Assembly (NCBI RefSeq): GCF_001905505.1
Contig: NZ_LIPG01000002.1
Span: 1,054,001-1,118,000 of the forward strand
Length of the DNA: 64,000 nucleotides
From: Streptomyces sp. CB02058
GTDB taxonomy: Bacteria > Actinomycetota > Actinomycetes > Streptomycetales > Streptomycetaceae
Direction of reading: 5' to 3'
The notes under the pieces were generated by a model. The model saw only the letters and a list, made by a program, of their open reading frames with translations, did no database searches and was not told the DNA's origin. Below are positions 34,786 through 45,070 of the stretch, piece after piece. The position numbers and the translations under genes are program-made. How positions within the stretch are numbered: the stretch's first letter is position 1; each line of letters opens with the position of its first letter.

Positions 34786-35086
34786 GCCGTGACGCGGAGC
34801 CCGCACGAGCATGGACGCGGAGTGACCGGAGCACGGCTGATCAGCAACGCAGCTGCAGACGGAGTACTGCCCAGAACACCCGATCGGGCCGCGAGCCCCG
34901 TATGATCGGGTGACACCATCCGGCATGACGGATCGGAGGTCGGGGAATCTACGCCTCAGCAGCCGAGCCGACATGGCGGTCCGGACTGGCTATGGCTAGA
35001 GGGCGGGTTTCACGGGGGCGAATCCCTGCCTATCCTGGAAGGGCCGCATACCGGTCGCCCCCGCGGCCGACGACGAGGAGGACTCC
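34786..35086. other. Intergenic region with inverted repeat
   Basis: 301 bp between the methyltransferase and DUF3040 genes. It contains CACCCGATC (34877-34885) and GATCGGGTG (34904-34912), exact 9-bp inverse copies 18 nt apart, and a TATGATCGGG patch that may be a promoter for the DUF3040 gene. No coding sequence seen. Confidence 0.55.
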
Positions 35087-35491
35087 GTGCCGCTCTCGGA
35101 GCACGAGCAGCGAATGCTCGAGCAGATGGAGCGAGCGCTGTACGCCGAAGATCCCAAGTTCGCTACAGCGCTTGAGGGAAGCGGGCTGCGCAGGTACACC
35201 CGGCGACGGGTCTACCAGGCGGTGGCCGGTTTTCTGGTGGGTATCGCGCTCCTCATGGCCGGAATGGTTTTCCAGCAGACATGGGTCAGCGTGGCGGGAT
35301 TCCTCGTCATGCTGGGCTGTGCCGTGCTGGCGGTCACCGGGTGGCGCAAGGCGCCCAAGCCCGGTGAGCAGCAGCCGGCCGGGAGTGCGAGCGGGGGCGG
35401 AGGCGAACGCCGACATCCCAGGCAGCGCCGGTCGATGATGAACCGGATCGAACAGCGGTGGCAGCGCCGCCGCGACGAACAGGGCCAGTGA
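35087..35491 (+). CDS. DUF3040 small membrane protein
   Basis: 134 residues. The N-terminal signature PLSEHEQRMLEQMERALYAEDPKFA defines DUF3040 (residues 2-26). Two TM segments follow (AVAGFLVGIALLMAGMVF and VAGFLVMLGCAVLAVTGW), then a basic disordered tail RRHPRQRRSMMNRIEQRWQRRR. GTG 35087 has AGGAGG seven bases upstream. A homologue (Rv2169c) sits at the same side of the division cluster in mycobacteria. Function not established; position suggests envelope or division. A very strong terminator follows. Confidence 0.9.
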   Translation: MPLSEHEQRMLEQMERALYAEDPKFATALEGSGLRRYTRRRVYQAVAGFLVGIALLMAGMVFQQTWVSVAGFLVMLGCAVLAVTGWRKAPKPGEQQPAGSASGGGGERRHPRQRRSMMNRIEQRWQRRRDEQGQ

Positions 35492-35570
35492 GCTTTCCGC
35501 TCCATGGCCGGTGGGCAGTCACCGGTCCTGGACGTGGTCCGCGCACACCGAGCACGTGACGCTGGACCTC

Positions 35571-35614
35571 ACATGTGAGGGGCGGTCGCATCGCAGCGAC
35601 CGCCCCTCACGTGT
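35571..35614 (+). terminator. Strong terminator after DUF3040 gene
   Basis: 15-bp perfect arms GTGAGGGGCGGTCGC / GCGACCGCCCCTCAC with a 6-nt loop, extended by four more base pairs (one G-U) to a 19-bp stem. Confidence 0.9.
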
Positions 35615-35851
35615 TCCCGGGCACCGTTCCCGGCGGGCGGGCGTTCCCGGGCCGGATACCGCTCCCGGTCGATACCGGTGCAGGTCCAGGGCCAGGTTCA
35701 GGTCCAGGTCCGTGCGACGGCCTGGCCGCAGCCCGTCCCGGCCGGCCCTGGTCCGCGTTGAGCCCGTCCGGGCACGAATGGCCCAGCCCTGGTTCCGAAC
35801 CCAGGCCCGGCCGAGTCCCCGCGCCAGCCTCTGCCCGGCCCGGCACCCGCT

Positions 35852-35885
35852 CTCTCTGCCCGCTCCGGCCGGAGCGGGCAGAGAG
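35852..35885 (-). terminator. Loopless palindromic terminator after transglutaminase gene
   Basis: CTCTCTGCCCGCTCCGG directly followed by its exact inverse: a 34-bp perfect palindrome, 9 bp after the stop codon of the minus-strand gene. Confidence 0.85.
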
Positions 35886-35894
35886 GCTGAGAGA

Positions 35895-38318
35895 TCAGCC
35901 CTGCTGGCGTGACGGGCGGCGCAGGCGGGCCGGCCAGCGGTCGCGGCCCAGGCGGTCCGACCAGGCGCGGCCGAGCTCCGCCCGGCGCTCCGAGACCGCC
36001 CAGATCACTCGAACGGCCGAACGTGGCGCGAGAGTGGCACGCACCCTTCCCCAGCGGCCGGCCGAGGCCCACAGCCCCGCCTGAACCGCCCGCACATCCT
36101 CGGCGGGCGCCGTGGCCGCGCGGGGCTCCGGTGCGTACAGCACCTGCTCCACCGCGCCCGCCACCCGGTGGGCCGCAGCCGCGGCCGAGCCGTCGAGGCC
36201 GCCCAGCCGAACGACACGGGCCGCGGCCTTGCGGGGGGTCTGTGACTCGTCCGGAGCAATGCCGTGGTCCCAAGCCGTATCGGTCAGCTCCCGCCAGGCG
36301 GCCATCACCCGTGCGGTGGCATCCGCCGGTGTGCGTCCCTGGGAGGAACCGAGCCGCCGGGCACGGGCCCGCTGCCGCCAGAGCATCGGCAGCAACGGCA
36401 GTGCCAGCACCACCAGCGCACCCAGCGCCCACAGCGCCCACGCTCCCAGCGGTGTCCCCGGATCGGCGGTATCCACCGCGCCCGGAGCCGCGGACGCACC
36501 GCACTGGCCCTGCTGACGCTCCTGCGCGGGGCAGGTCTCCGACGCGGACGGGGCCGCGGTGGGCTCGGCGGAGGCGCCGTCCGTCGGCAGCGCGGGATCG
36601 GTCGAGTCCTGCGAGGGCACGTCCGGCAGCGTGTACGAGGGGGTGCTTCCCCGGGACGGGGTCGGCTCGAAGCGGGTCCATCCCACTCCCTCGAAGTACA
36701 GCTCGGGCCAGGCATGCGCGTCCCGCAGCCCCACCGACACCGAACCGTCCGCCTGGGCCGTGCCCGGGGTGAAGCCCACCGCGACCCTGGCCGGTATCCC
36801 CAGCGTTCTGGCCATCGCCGCCATCGTGGAGGAGAAGTGGACGCAGAAGCCTTCCTTGTCCTTCAGGAAGCGCTCGATCGCCGAGGTACCGGTCCCCGAG
36901 GTCACCGTCGTGTCGTAACGGAAACCGCCCTCAGACGCGAACCAGTTCTGGAGCTTCACCGCTCGCTCGTAGTCGTTCGCGGCGCCCCTGGTCACCCGCT
37001 CGGCCGTCTCCTCGACGACATCCGGCAGGGACGAGGGAAGACGGGTGTACTCGCGGGACAGATCCCCGCGCGGTTGCATCGCCCCGCCCAGCTGCGAGGC
37101 CGTGGGCGTCACCTCCAGGCTGCTGACCTGGTAGCGGGCGCCGCCCGTCGTCTGGCCGTCGTCGCCGACGAGGGTGCGGCCCTCCGGCTCGTACCGCCAG
37201 CGGCCCTGGATGTTCACCTGGCTCGCCGGATAGGGGAGCGGCAGATACGTCTGCTGGTACGAGCGCGCGGCCGAGATGTTCGTCCGGACCTCGGTGACGG
37301 CCACGTCCCCGCCCAGCCCGGCCGGCTGCGGCAGCCGGTCCGGCACATCACTCAGCCGGCGGGTCGACGGACGCCATTCGCCCCCGCTGAACTGGTCGAG
37401 CGCCAGGATGCGCAGATAGAAGTCCTGCGGGCTCCCGGAGCTGGTGCGATACGTCATCACCTCCCGGTTCTCCGGCTGGTTCAGATTGTTCTGCAGCGAG
37501 ACCAGCGGGTTCACCGCGGAGATCGTGCCCCCGCCGCCGCCCCTGCCCGACCCGCCGCCCGTACCGGACAGGAGCCCGCCGTCCAGGGCGGGCAGGGCCG
37601 CGGGCACGACCAGGGCGATGCCCAGTGCCACCGCGCCGATGCGCCGTCCCGTACGGACCGGGGCCATGGCGCGCCCGGACGACCCGTCCAGGCCTGCCGA
37701 CAGACCGCCCGAGGTGCGGGACACGCCACCGAACACCCGGCCCCACTGGGACAGCCGGTCCCGGCCCTCGGCCAGCAGGAGCAGCAGGTAGCCGCACGCG
37801 GCGAGCAGGAACCACAGCCACCCCGCACCGCCGTCGGAGAGTCCGGCCGCGACCGAGTAGAGCGCGAGCAGCGGCAGACCCGCCGGAGCGGCGGTACGGA
37901 AGGTCACCGCGAGGACGTCCACGGCGAGCCCGATGAGCAGTACCCCGCCGATCAGCATCAGCCGGATGCCCTCGGTCGCCGGTGCCGGAATGGCATATCG
38001 GTTGACGTCGTCGGCGCCGGTGGTCAGCAGCTCCGCGAGGTGCTGGACCGCCTGGGGGCCGGGCAGCACACCGAACAGGGCGTGCTCCCTGGCGAACGCC
38101 ACGGTCAGCGTCAGAAGGGTGGCGAGCACCTGGAGGGAGACCGTCAGGACACGGGCGAGCCGCATCCGGCGGGCGAGCGCGCCCACACCGGTCTGGACCG
38201 CCAGCAGGAACCCTGCCTGCAGCACCCACTTCGACGTCTCGACGAGGGGCAGAAGTGCCCCCGCCGCCAGCATCGTGGCCACGAAGGCGCACAGTGCGAG
38301 TCGGGTACGCCCGCTCAT
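35895..38318 (-). CDS. Transglutaminase-like membrane protein
   Basis: 807 residues. About six N-terminal TM segments (residues 5-210) are followed by a large extracellular region with the transglutaminase-like core: catalytic Cys in KEGFCVHFSSTMAAMARTLG, then GIPARVAVGF, the His in DAHAWPELYF and the Asp/Glu position in GWTRFEPTP. One further TM segment and a cytoplasmic DUF4129-like helical tail end the protein. Such proteins occur next to MoxR and DUF58 genes. The start at ATG 38318 overlaps the DUF58 stop (ATGA); GGGGG is upstream. Probable role in envelope protein maturation or cross-linking, substrate unknown. Confidence 0.92.
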   Translation of the reverse strand: MSGRTRLALCAFVATMLAAGALLPLVETSKWVLQAGFLLAVQTGVGALARRMRLARVLTVSLQVLATLLTLTVAFAREHALFGVLPGPQAVQHLAELLTTGADDVNRYAIPAPATEGIRLMLIGGVLLIGLAVDVLAVTFRTAAPAGLPLLALYSVAAGLSDGGAGWLWFLLAACGYLLLLLAEGRDRLSQWGRVFGGVSRTSGGLSAGLDGSSGRAMAPVRTGRRIGAVALGIALVVPAALPALDGGLLSGTGGGSGRGGGGGTISAVNPLVSLQNNLNQPENREVMTYRTSSGSPQDFYLRILALDQFSGGEWRPSTRRLSDVPDRLPQPAGLGGDVAVTEVRTNISAARSYQQTYLPLPYPASQVNIQGRWRYEPEGRTLVGDDGQTTGGARYQVSSLEVTPTASQLGGAMQPRGDLSREYTRLPSSLPDVVEETAERVTRGAANDYERAVKLQNWFASEGGFRYDTTVTSGTGTSAIERFLKDKEGFCVHFSSTMAAMARTLGIPARVAVGFTPGTAQADGSVSVGLRDAHAWPELYFEGVGWTRFEPTPSRGSTPSYTLPDVPSQDSTDPALPTDGASAEPTAAPSASETCPAQERQQGQCGASAAPGAVDTADPGTPLGAWALWALGALVVLALPLLPMLWRQRARARRLGSSQGRTPADATARVMAAWRELTDTAWDHGIAPDESQTPRKAAARVVRLGGLDGSAAAAAHRVAGAVEQVLYAPEPRAATAPAEDVRAVQAGLWASAGRWGRVRATLAPRSAVRVIWAVSERRAELGRAWSDRLGRDRWPARLRRPSRQQG

Positions 38319-39696
38319 GACCATCCCCCGGAGAACCCTGTCGTCGAACCAACGCCGGAGCGCTCTTCGCCCGCCTGCCGCCACAGCCGGGCGAGCTCCG
38401 TCCCGGGCGGTGCCTTGACCGCCGTCCATCCCGCTTCGCGCAGCAGCCGCAGACCGTCGGCGGCAGGCGCGGACGACCCGGGGGACAGGGACGCGGAGGC
38501 CCCAGCCTCCCGGCCGCGCGCCCAGTCCTCACTGCCGAGCACGAACGCGACGGCCCCGCGGCTGCGCTGACGCATCCGGGCGGCCACCGCGATCTGTTCC
38601 TCGTCGAGATCGCCGAAGAACGCCACGAGCAACCCCTCGTTGTTCCCGCGCAGCACGTCGTACGCCCGGGAGAGGCCGCCCCCGTCGGAGTGGTCGACGA
38701 CCGCGAGGGTGTCCATCATCAGTCCCGCCGAGTCCGCGGAGTCATGGGCGGAACCGGAGAAACCGTCGCCGCTCTCGCCCGGCACGGTGCTCCCGTCGTC
38801 CATGAGCAGCCGCACCGCGAAGCCCCGCTCCAGCATGTGGACCATCACGGACGCGGCCCCGGAGACCGCCCACTCGAAGGCGGATCCCGGCCCGGCGCCC
38901 TGGTAGGCGATCCGCCGGGTGTCCAGGAGCACCGTGCACCTGGCCCGCTGCGGCTGCTCCTCCCGGCGCACCATCAGCTCGCCGTAGCGCGCGGTGGAAC
39001 GCCAGTGCACCCGCCGCAGGTCGTCACCGTGGCGGTATCCGCGCGGGATCGTGTCGTCCTCGCCCGCCAGAGCCAGCGAACGCTGTCTGCCGTCGCCGTA
39101 GCCGGAGGCCTCACCGGCCAGCCGGAGCGCCGGAAGCGGCTCGGTACGGGGGATGACGACGAGGGTGTCGTAGGCGCTGAAGGAGCGCGTCAGCTCGCAC
39201 ATCCCGAACGGGTCGCTCAGCCGCAGCTGCAGCGGCCCCAGCGGATAGCGCCCGCGCAGATCGGACCGGACCCGGTAGGACACCTCCCGGACGCCGCCCG
39301 CCTCCACCCGGTCCAGCACGAACCGGGGCCGGGGCCCGAGGACGTACGGGACGCGGTCCTGGAGCATGAGCAGGCCCGTGGGCATCCGGGACACGTTGTC
39401 CATACGGAGATGGACCCGCGCCTCCTCGCCCGCGGGCACCCGGGACGGGGACAGCCGGCGGCTGCCCGCCACGCGGTAGCGGGTGCGGTAGAGCACGATG
39501 ACGCAGACCAGCGGCAGCACCGCCAGCAGCAGGCCGACCCGCAGCAGATCGCCCTGGCCGAGGACATAGGCGCAGACCGCAGCCGCGACACCGGCGGCCA
39601 GAAAGGACCGGCCCCGCGTCGTCAGCCCGCTCAGAGCAGCCCGAAGGCCCCCCTTGTCGTCGCCGTTGTCCACGGGGCCGGGGACTCCGGCCGTCA

Positions 39697-39700
<4 letters not shown>
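38315..39700 (-). CDS. DUF58 (VWA-related) membrane protein
   Basis: 461 residues. Two N-terminal TM segments (SFLAAGVAAAVCAYVLG, VGLLLAVLPLVCVIVLY) precede a beta-sandwich region and the DUF58 core IPRGYRHGDDLRRVHWRSTARYGELMVRR, followed by a VWA-like fold with LLDTRR. DUF58 proteins partner MoxR ATPases and are thought to present a metal-dependent adhesion site. GTG 39700 overlaps the MoxR stop by 4 bp, so MoxR, DUF58 and the transglutaminase are coupled in one operon. Confidence 0.93.
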
Positions 39701-40743
<1,043 letters not shown>

Positions 40744-40932
40744 CCGGCCCTCCTCGGCCCCGTTGTGCACGGGCGGACGCACAAAGCCGCCCGGCCCGCT
40801 CCGAAATACGGACACTCCCCGGAGGACCCGGAGAGATGTCACCCCCGCATTCTTGTTGCCGTTACCGCTTCGTGTCACTCGCCTGTGGACAACCAGGGGT
40901 GAAATGCCGGATGTAGTCCGTATGTCGAGTGG

Positions 40933-41160
40933 TCAGGAGGCGGGGAGGGTCTCCCGCAGCCTGCCGGTGGTCACGTCGAAGACGGAGCCGCGGATGTCGT
41001 CGGTGACCACACCGCCGGCGTCGCGGACGGTGTGGCGGCCGCCGAGCTCCAGGCCGAGCGCGGAGCGGAGGTCGAGACGGGCGTCCACGCACGCGACCAC
41101 GGCGACGTGCAGAACCGGCCCCGCGCCCGTACCCGGGTCGCCGGGCACGAAGAACGTCAA
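40933..41160 (-). pseudogene. Beta-carbonic anhydrase remnant with internal deletion
   Basis: The frame reads VLHVAVVACVDARLDLRSALGLELG, then HTVRDAGGVVTDD, then directly IRGSVFDVTTGRLRE and a stop. In full-length actinobacterial beta-carbonic anhydrases the VTDD block and the final RGFVFDVTTG block are separated by about 80-90 residues that carry the zinc-binding His and Cys; that part is missing here without a frameshift. Only the Cys-x-Asp-x-Arg dyad is left. There is no convincing start codon with a ribosome site, and the N-terminal region is also eroded. I call it a pseudogene; a short expressed protein cannot be excluded. Confidence 0.75.
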
Positions 41161-41187
41161 CGAGCCTTGTTGTGAGGTAACCCACAA

Positions 41188-41506
41188 GCCTCACGGTCAT
41201 GCGCCCGATCGGGTGAGGATCCCGGTACGGCGCGACCGTCCGACGCGCTGCGCCGTTCGTTGATCGGGAATGGATCGAATGGCAGGGTGGACTAAAGTGA
41301 CGCGAAGTTACCGACACGCCTGCACATTCTGCATATTTTTACACGTTTCGAGCTCCCGTGATGTGCGGCGTACATGCGGCCCGGCCCTCTCCCGCTCGCC
41401 GGTCGGCCGACGCCTCCTTCCCCGGCGCCGGCAGACCTCCCCTTCCGAGCGGGCGGGGACCAGACCGCACGTGCGGCCATCACGGGACAGAGCCTGAGAG
41501 GGCGCT
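41188..41506. promoter_or_regulatory. Upstream region of the division/cell-wall cluster
   Basis: 319 bp before rsmH. It includes an AT-rich patch at about 41293-41350 unusual for this genome, with TTACCG (41308-41313) and CATATT (41332-41337) at 18-bp spacing as a promoter candidate. No gene is seen; the main promoter of the cluster is probably here. Confidence 0.55.
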
Positions 41507-42472
41507 TTGAGCCAGACCCGACATGTCCCGGTGATGCTCCAGCGATGCCTGGACCTGTTGGCCCCGGCTCTGGAGGCGACGGGACCGCAGCCCCCCGTGG
41601 TCGTGGACTGCACCCTCGGGCTCGGCGGGCACAGCGAGGCCCTGCTCGCCGCCTTCCCCGAGGCCAGGCTCGTCGCCCTGGACCGCGACAAGGAGGCGCT
41701 GCGCCTCTCCGGGGAGCGCCTCGCCCCCTACGGCGACCGGGCCACCCTGGTGCACGCCGTCTACGACGAACTGCCCGAGGTCCTCGAAAGGCTGGGTATC
41801 GCCAAGGTCCAGGGCGTCCTGTTCGACCTCGGCGTCTCCTCCATGCAGCTGGACGAGGCCGACCGCGGCTTCGCCTACGCCCAGGACGCGCCGCTCGACA
41901 TGCGCATGGACCAGACGACCGGCATCGGCGCGGCCGAGGTCCTCAACACCTATCCGCCGGGCGAACTCGTGCGGATCCTGCGCGCGTACGGCGAGGAGAA
42001 GCAGGCCAAGCGCATCGTCTCGGCCGTCGTGCGCGAACGGGAGAAGGAGCCCTTCACCAACAGCGCCCGCCTCGTCGAGCTGATCCGCGACTCCCTGCCG
42101 CAGGCCGCCAAGCGCACCGGTGGCAATCCGGCCAAGCGCACCTTCCAGGCCCTGCGCATCGAGGTCAACGGCGAACTCACCGTCCTGGAGCGGGCCATTC
42201 CGGCCGCCGTGCAGAGCCTCGCGGTCGGCGGCCGTATCGCCGTCCTCTCCTACCACTCGCTGGAGGACCGGCTCGTCAAGCAGGTCTTCGCGGCCGGTGC
42301 GGCCAACACCGCCCCGCCGGGACTGCCCGTCGTCCCCGAGCGCTACCAGCCCCGGCTGAAGCTGCTGACCCGTGGTGCCGAACTGCCCACCGAGGAAGAG
42401 GTCGCCGAGAACCGGCGCGCCGCGCCCGCCCGGCTGCGCGGCGCCCAGCGGATCCGCGAGGAGGAGCGATGA
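41507..42472 (+). CDS. rsmH: 16S rRNA m4C1402 methyltransferase
   Basis: Methylates N4 of C1402 in 16S rRNA; 321 residues. Landmarks are [13 protein letters not shown], the SAM motif [48 protein letters not shown] and the C-terminal [13 protein letters not shown] start at 41507 with GAGAGGG upstream; [10 protein letters not shown] is the normal family N-terminus. First gene of the division cluster; no mraZ precedes it, as usual in Streptomyces. Its stop overlaps the ATG of a tiny ORF. Confidence 0.97.
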   Translation: MSQTRHVPVMLQRCLDLLAPALEATGPQPPVVVDCTLGLGGHSEALLAAFPEARLVALDRDKEALRLSGERLAPYGDRATLVHAVYDELPEVLERLGIAKVQGVLFDLGVSSMQLDEADRGFAYAQDAPLDMRMDQTTGIGAAEVLNTYPPGELVRILRAYGEEKQAKRIVSAVVREREKEPFTNSARLVELIRDSLPQAAKRTGGNPAKRTFQALRIEVNGELTVLERAIPAAVQSLAVGGRIAVLSYHSLEDRLVKQVFAAGAANTAPPGLPVVPERYQPRLKLLTRGAELPTEEEVAENRRAAPARLRGAQRIREEER

Positions 42473-42525
42473 GCACGCCCCGCCGGTCCGGCCGGACGCC
42501 GGTGAGGACGGTGGCGCCGCGGTGA
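42469..42525 (+). CDS. Tiny ORF bridging rsmH and ftsL (18 aa)
   Basis: [18 protein letters not shown]. The ATG (42469) overlaps the rsmH stop as ATGA and follows GAGGAGCG, a good ribosome site; its stop TGA overlaps the ftsL GTG (42522) as GTGA. The frame differs from that of ftsL. The ftsL GTG itself has no strong ribosome site, so this ORF may serve to carry ribosomes to ftsL. Whether the peptide has any function is unknown; a frameshift relative to a longer ancestral ftsL is an alternative. Confidence 0.5.
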   Translation: MSTPRRSGRTPVRTVAPR

Positions 42526-43055
42526 CCAGGACGGCCGAGCAGATGAAGGGGCGGGCCGGCCGCCTCGCCCGGCTGATGCCGTCGGGGCCGAGCACCGCTG
42601 CCCGTACCCCCTTCGTCCTGCTGGTCGTGCTGCTGCTCGCCGGTGGCCTGATCTCGCTCCTGCTGCTGAACTCGGCGCTCAACGAAGGATCGTTCAGGCT
42701 GAGCAAGCTGGAGCGGGAGACCACCGAGCTCACCGACGAGCAGCAGGCCCTGCAACGGGACGTGGACAGCTACTCCGAGCCCGACGCGCTGGAACGGCGG
42801 GCCAGGGAGCTCGGCATGGTGCCCGGCGGCAGCCCCGCCTTCCTGAACCCGGACGGCACCGTCCGCGGCGTGCCCGAGCGGGCCACCGCGGAACCGTCCC
42901 CCACGGCCACCCCCGAGCCCTCCGCCCCGGCCTCCCCGTCCGGCTCCGCGTCGCCGTCCGCCTCGCCCTCCACCACCGCGACCTCCACCGCCTCGGCCTC
43001 CGCGACCCCGGCCCCGACAGCTCCCTCATCTCCCTCGACGAGCCCCGGCAGGTGA
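42522..43055 (+). CDS. ftsL: Cell division protein FtsL
   Basis: Bitopic division protein of 177 residues. A short basic cytoplasmic N-terminus is followed by one TM segment (FVLLVVLLLAGGLISLLLL) and a coiled coil (LSKLERETTELTDEQQALQRDVD), the FtsL/DivIC pattern. ELGMVPGGSPAFLNPDG is the actinobacterial signature. The last 60 residues are Ser/Thr/Pro/Ala low complexity, probably extracellular. FtsL works with FtsQ, FtsW and FtsI at the sporulation septum. GTG start is coupled to a tiny upstream ORF; ATG 42543 is an alternative. Confidence 0.92.
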   Translation: MTRTAEQMKGRAGRLARLMPSGPSTAARTPFVLLVVLLLAGGLISLLLLNSALNEGSFRLSKLERETTELTDEQQALQRDVDSYSEPDALERRARELGMVPGGSPAFLNPDGTVRGVPERATAEPSPTATPEPSAPASPSGSASPSASPSTTATSTASASATPAPTAPSSPSTSPGR

Positions 43056-43059
43056 CGCA

Positions 43060-45054
43060 GTGCCGTCCAAGGAACCGCCGCGCCGACGCGTACCCGGCCC
43101 CGCGCGCCCCCGCAACGCGGCGAGCGGATCGGGGCGCCCCCGGCCCGCCGCCCGTCCCGAGACCCGGCGCTCCCGGCCCCCGGCCGCCGGCAGGAAGCGG
43201 CGCGGCGGCTCCCAGCAGTCCATCCGCCTGGGCAGCCCGCGCCCCCGGCTCCGTCTGATCAGCCTCTGTCTGACGCTCGTCATGCTGGCCTTCGTCGTAC
43301 GGCTCCTCCAGGTGCAGGCCGTCGACGCCAGCGCGTACGCCGCGAAGGCCGAGAAGAACCGCTACCTCGAGTACACGATCGCCGCCGAGCGCGGTGAGAT
43401 CACCGACCGCAGCGGCATCGCGCTCGCCACCAGCGTCGACGCGCACGACATCACGGCCGACCCGAAGCTGTTCACCCCCGAGGACAGCAAGGCCCCCGAC
43501 GCGCCGCAGCAGGCGGCGGCCCTGCTCGCACCGATCCTCGGCAAGGACGAGGCGGAGCTGGCGAAGAAGCTCTCGACGCCCAAGAGCCGCTACACGGTGC
43601 TGGCGCGCCGCCAGACCCCCCAGGTCTGGAAGCAGATCAAGGACCTCAAGTCCGTCTTCGCGGAGAAGGCGGCGGAGGACAAGGCCGCCGGGGGTCCCGG
43701 GGCCAACGTGCTGGCCGGAGTCCTCCAGGAGCCCACCACCAAGCGGGTCTATCCGAACGGCGGCCTCGCCGCCGGGATACTGGGGTTCGTCAACGCCGAG
43801 GGCAAGGGTGGCGGCGGCCTGGAGGCCCAGCTGAACGGGGAGCTCCAGGGCGAGGACGGCAAGATCCGGTACGCCCAGGCCGGCGGCCGTCCCGTTCCGA
43901 CCGCGGGCTCCACGGAGATCCCGGCCGTCCCGGGCACCGACGTCGAGCTGACGATCGACCGCGACATCCAGTGGGCGGCCCAGCGCGCCATCGCCGACCA
44001 GGTCGAGAAGTCCGAGGCGGACCGCGGCTACGTCGTCGTGCAGAACACCAGGACCGGCGAGGTCCTGGCCATGGCCAACGCCCCCGGCTACGACCCGAAC
44101 GACATCGCGCAGAGCGACGCGACCGCCCTGGGCAACGCCGCGCTCCAGGACGTGTACGAACCCGGCTCCACCAGCAAGGTCATGTCGATGGCCGCCGTGC
44201 TGGAGGAGGGAGCCGCCACGCCCGGCACCCATGTCACCGTGCCCAACCGGCTGCACCGGGGCGACCGGCTGTTCCGGGACGACATCGACCACCCCACCTG
44301 GTACCTCACGCTCAACGGCGTCCTCGCCAAATCGAGCAACATCGGCACCATCCTGGCCACCGGACAGCTCGGCCGGACACAGGCGGAGGCCAACAAGGTC
44401 CTGTACTCCTACCTGCGCAAATTCGGCCTCGGCAGCACCACGGGGCTCGACTACCCCGGCGAGTCGCCCGGCATCCTCGCCAAGCCCCAGGACTGGTCGA
44501 CCTCGCAGCAGTACACGATCCCGTTCGGCCAGGGGCTCTCCCTCAACGCCATGCAGGCCGCGTCGGTCTACTCGACGATCGCCAACGGCGGGGTCCGGAT
44601 CGAGCCGACCCTGGTCCGGGGGACGAAGGACGCGGACGGCAACTACGCCGCGTCCGAAGCCCCCGAGCGCACCCGGGTGGTCAGCGAGAAGACCGCCAAG
44701 ACCCTGGCGAAGATGCTGGAGTCCGTGGTCGACGACCGGGAGGGCACCGGAACCAAGGCCCACATCGAGGGCTACCGGGTCGCGGGCAAGACGGGCACGG
44801 CCAACCGCGTCGACCCCGTACGCGGCGTCTACAAGGGCTACACCTCGTCCTTCGCGGGCTTCGCCCCGGCCGACGACCCGCAGATCACCGTCTACTGCGC
44901 GATCCAGAACCCCACCAAGGGCAGCTACTTCGGCGGCCAGATCTGCGGCCCGATCTACAAGAAGGTCATGGAGTTCGCCCTGAAGACGCTCCAGACCCCA
45001 CCCTCCGGCAGCGGCCCCGCCCGTCTGCCGGTGTCCTTCAAACCCGGCGAGTAA
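43060..45054 (+). CDS. ftsI: Penicillin-binding protein 3 (FtsI), septal transpeptidase
   Basis: 664 residues. An Arg/Pro-rich cytoplasmic extension (~65 residues) precedes one TM segment (LISLCLTLVMLAFVVRLLQV). The dimerisation domain follows from RGEITDRSG. The transpeptidase motifs are complete: SxxK as STSK (Ser370, Lys373), SSN (425-427) and KTGTAN (Lys577). Cross-links septal peptidoglycan together with FtsW. GTG start 4 bp after ftsL. ILGFVNAEGKGGGGLEAQLNGEL is the usual linker region. Confidence 0.97.
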   Translation: MPSKEPPRRRVPGPARPRNAASGSGRPRPAARPETRRSRPPAAGRKRRGGSQQSIRLGSPRPRLRLISLCLTLVMLAFVVRLLQVQAVDASAYAAKAEKNRYLEYTIAAERGEITDRSGIALATSVDAHDITADPKLFTPEDSKAPDAPQQAAALLAPILGKDEAELAKKLSTPKSRYTVLARRQTPQVWKQIKDLKSVFAEKAAEDKAAGGPGANVLAGVLQEPTTKRVYPNGGLAAGILGFVNAEGKGGGGLEAQLNGELQGEDGKIRYAQAGGRPVPTAGSTEIPAVPGTDVELTIDRDIQWAAQRAIADQVEKSEADRGYVVVQNTRTGEVLAMANAPGYDPNDIAQSDATALGNAALQDVYEPGSTSKVMSMAAVLEEGAATPGTHVTVPNRLHRGDRLFRDDIDHPTWYLTLNGVLAKSSNIGTILATGQLGRTQAEANKVLYSYLRKFGLGSTTGLDYPGESPGILAKPQDWSTSQQYTIPFGQGLSLNAMQAASVYSTIANGGVRIEPTLVRGTKDADGNYAASEAPERTRVVSEKTAKTLAKMLESVVDDREGTGTKAHIEGYRVAGKTGTANRVDPVRGVYKGYTSSFAGFAPADDPQITVYCAIQNPTKGSYFGGQICGPIYKKVMEFALKTLQTPPSGSGPARLPVSFKPGE

Positions 45055-45070
45055 CTCGGGGGAACCCTCA

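Larger units (their letters stand above)
35492..35894. other. Convergent intergenic region with two large hairpins
   Basis: 403 bp between the DUF3040 and transglutaminase genes. Contains two terminator hairpins (listed separately) and between them a low-complexity stretch with repeated AGGTCCAGG-like units (about 35685-35712). No gene seen. Confidence 0.65.

Noticed and set aside
35610..35850. Repeated GGTCCAGG and Pro/Arg-coding open frames as a small gene
   Set aside because: Low complexity between two terminators, with no ribosome site and no consistent codon bias.
41296..41312. BldD-like GTGAC-N5-GTTAC before rsmH
   Set aside because: Spacing is five rather than four between the half motifs, so it does not fit the published consensus; too weak to list as a site.
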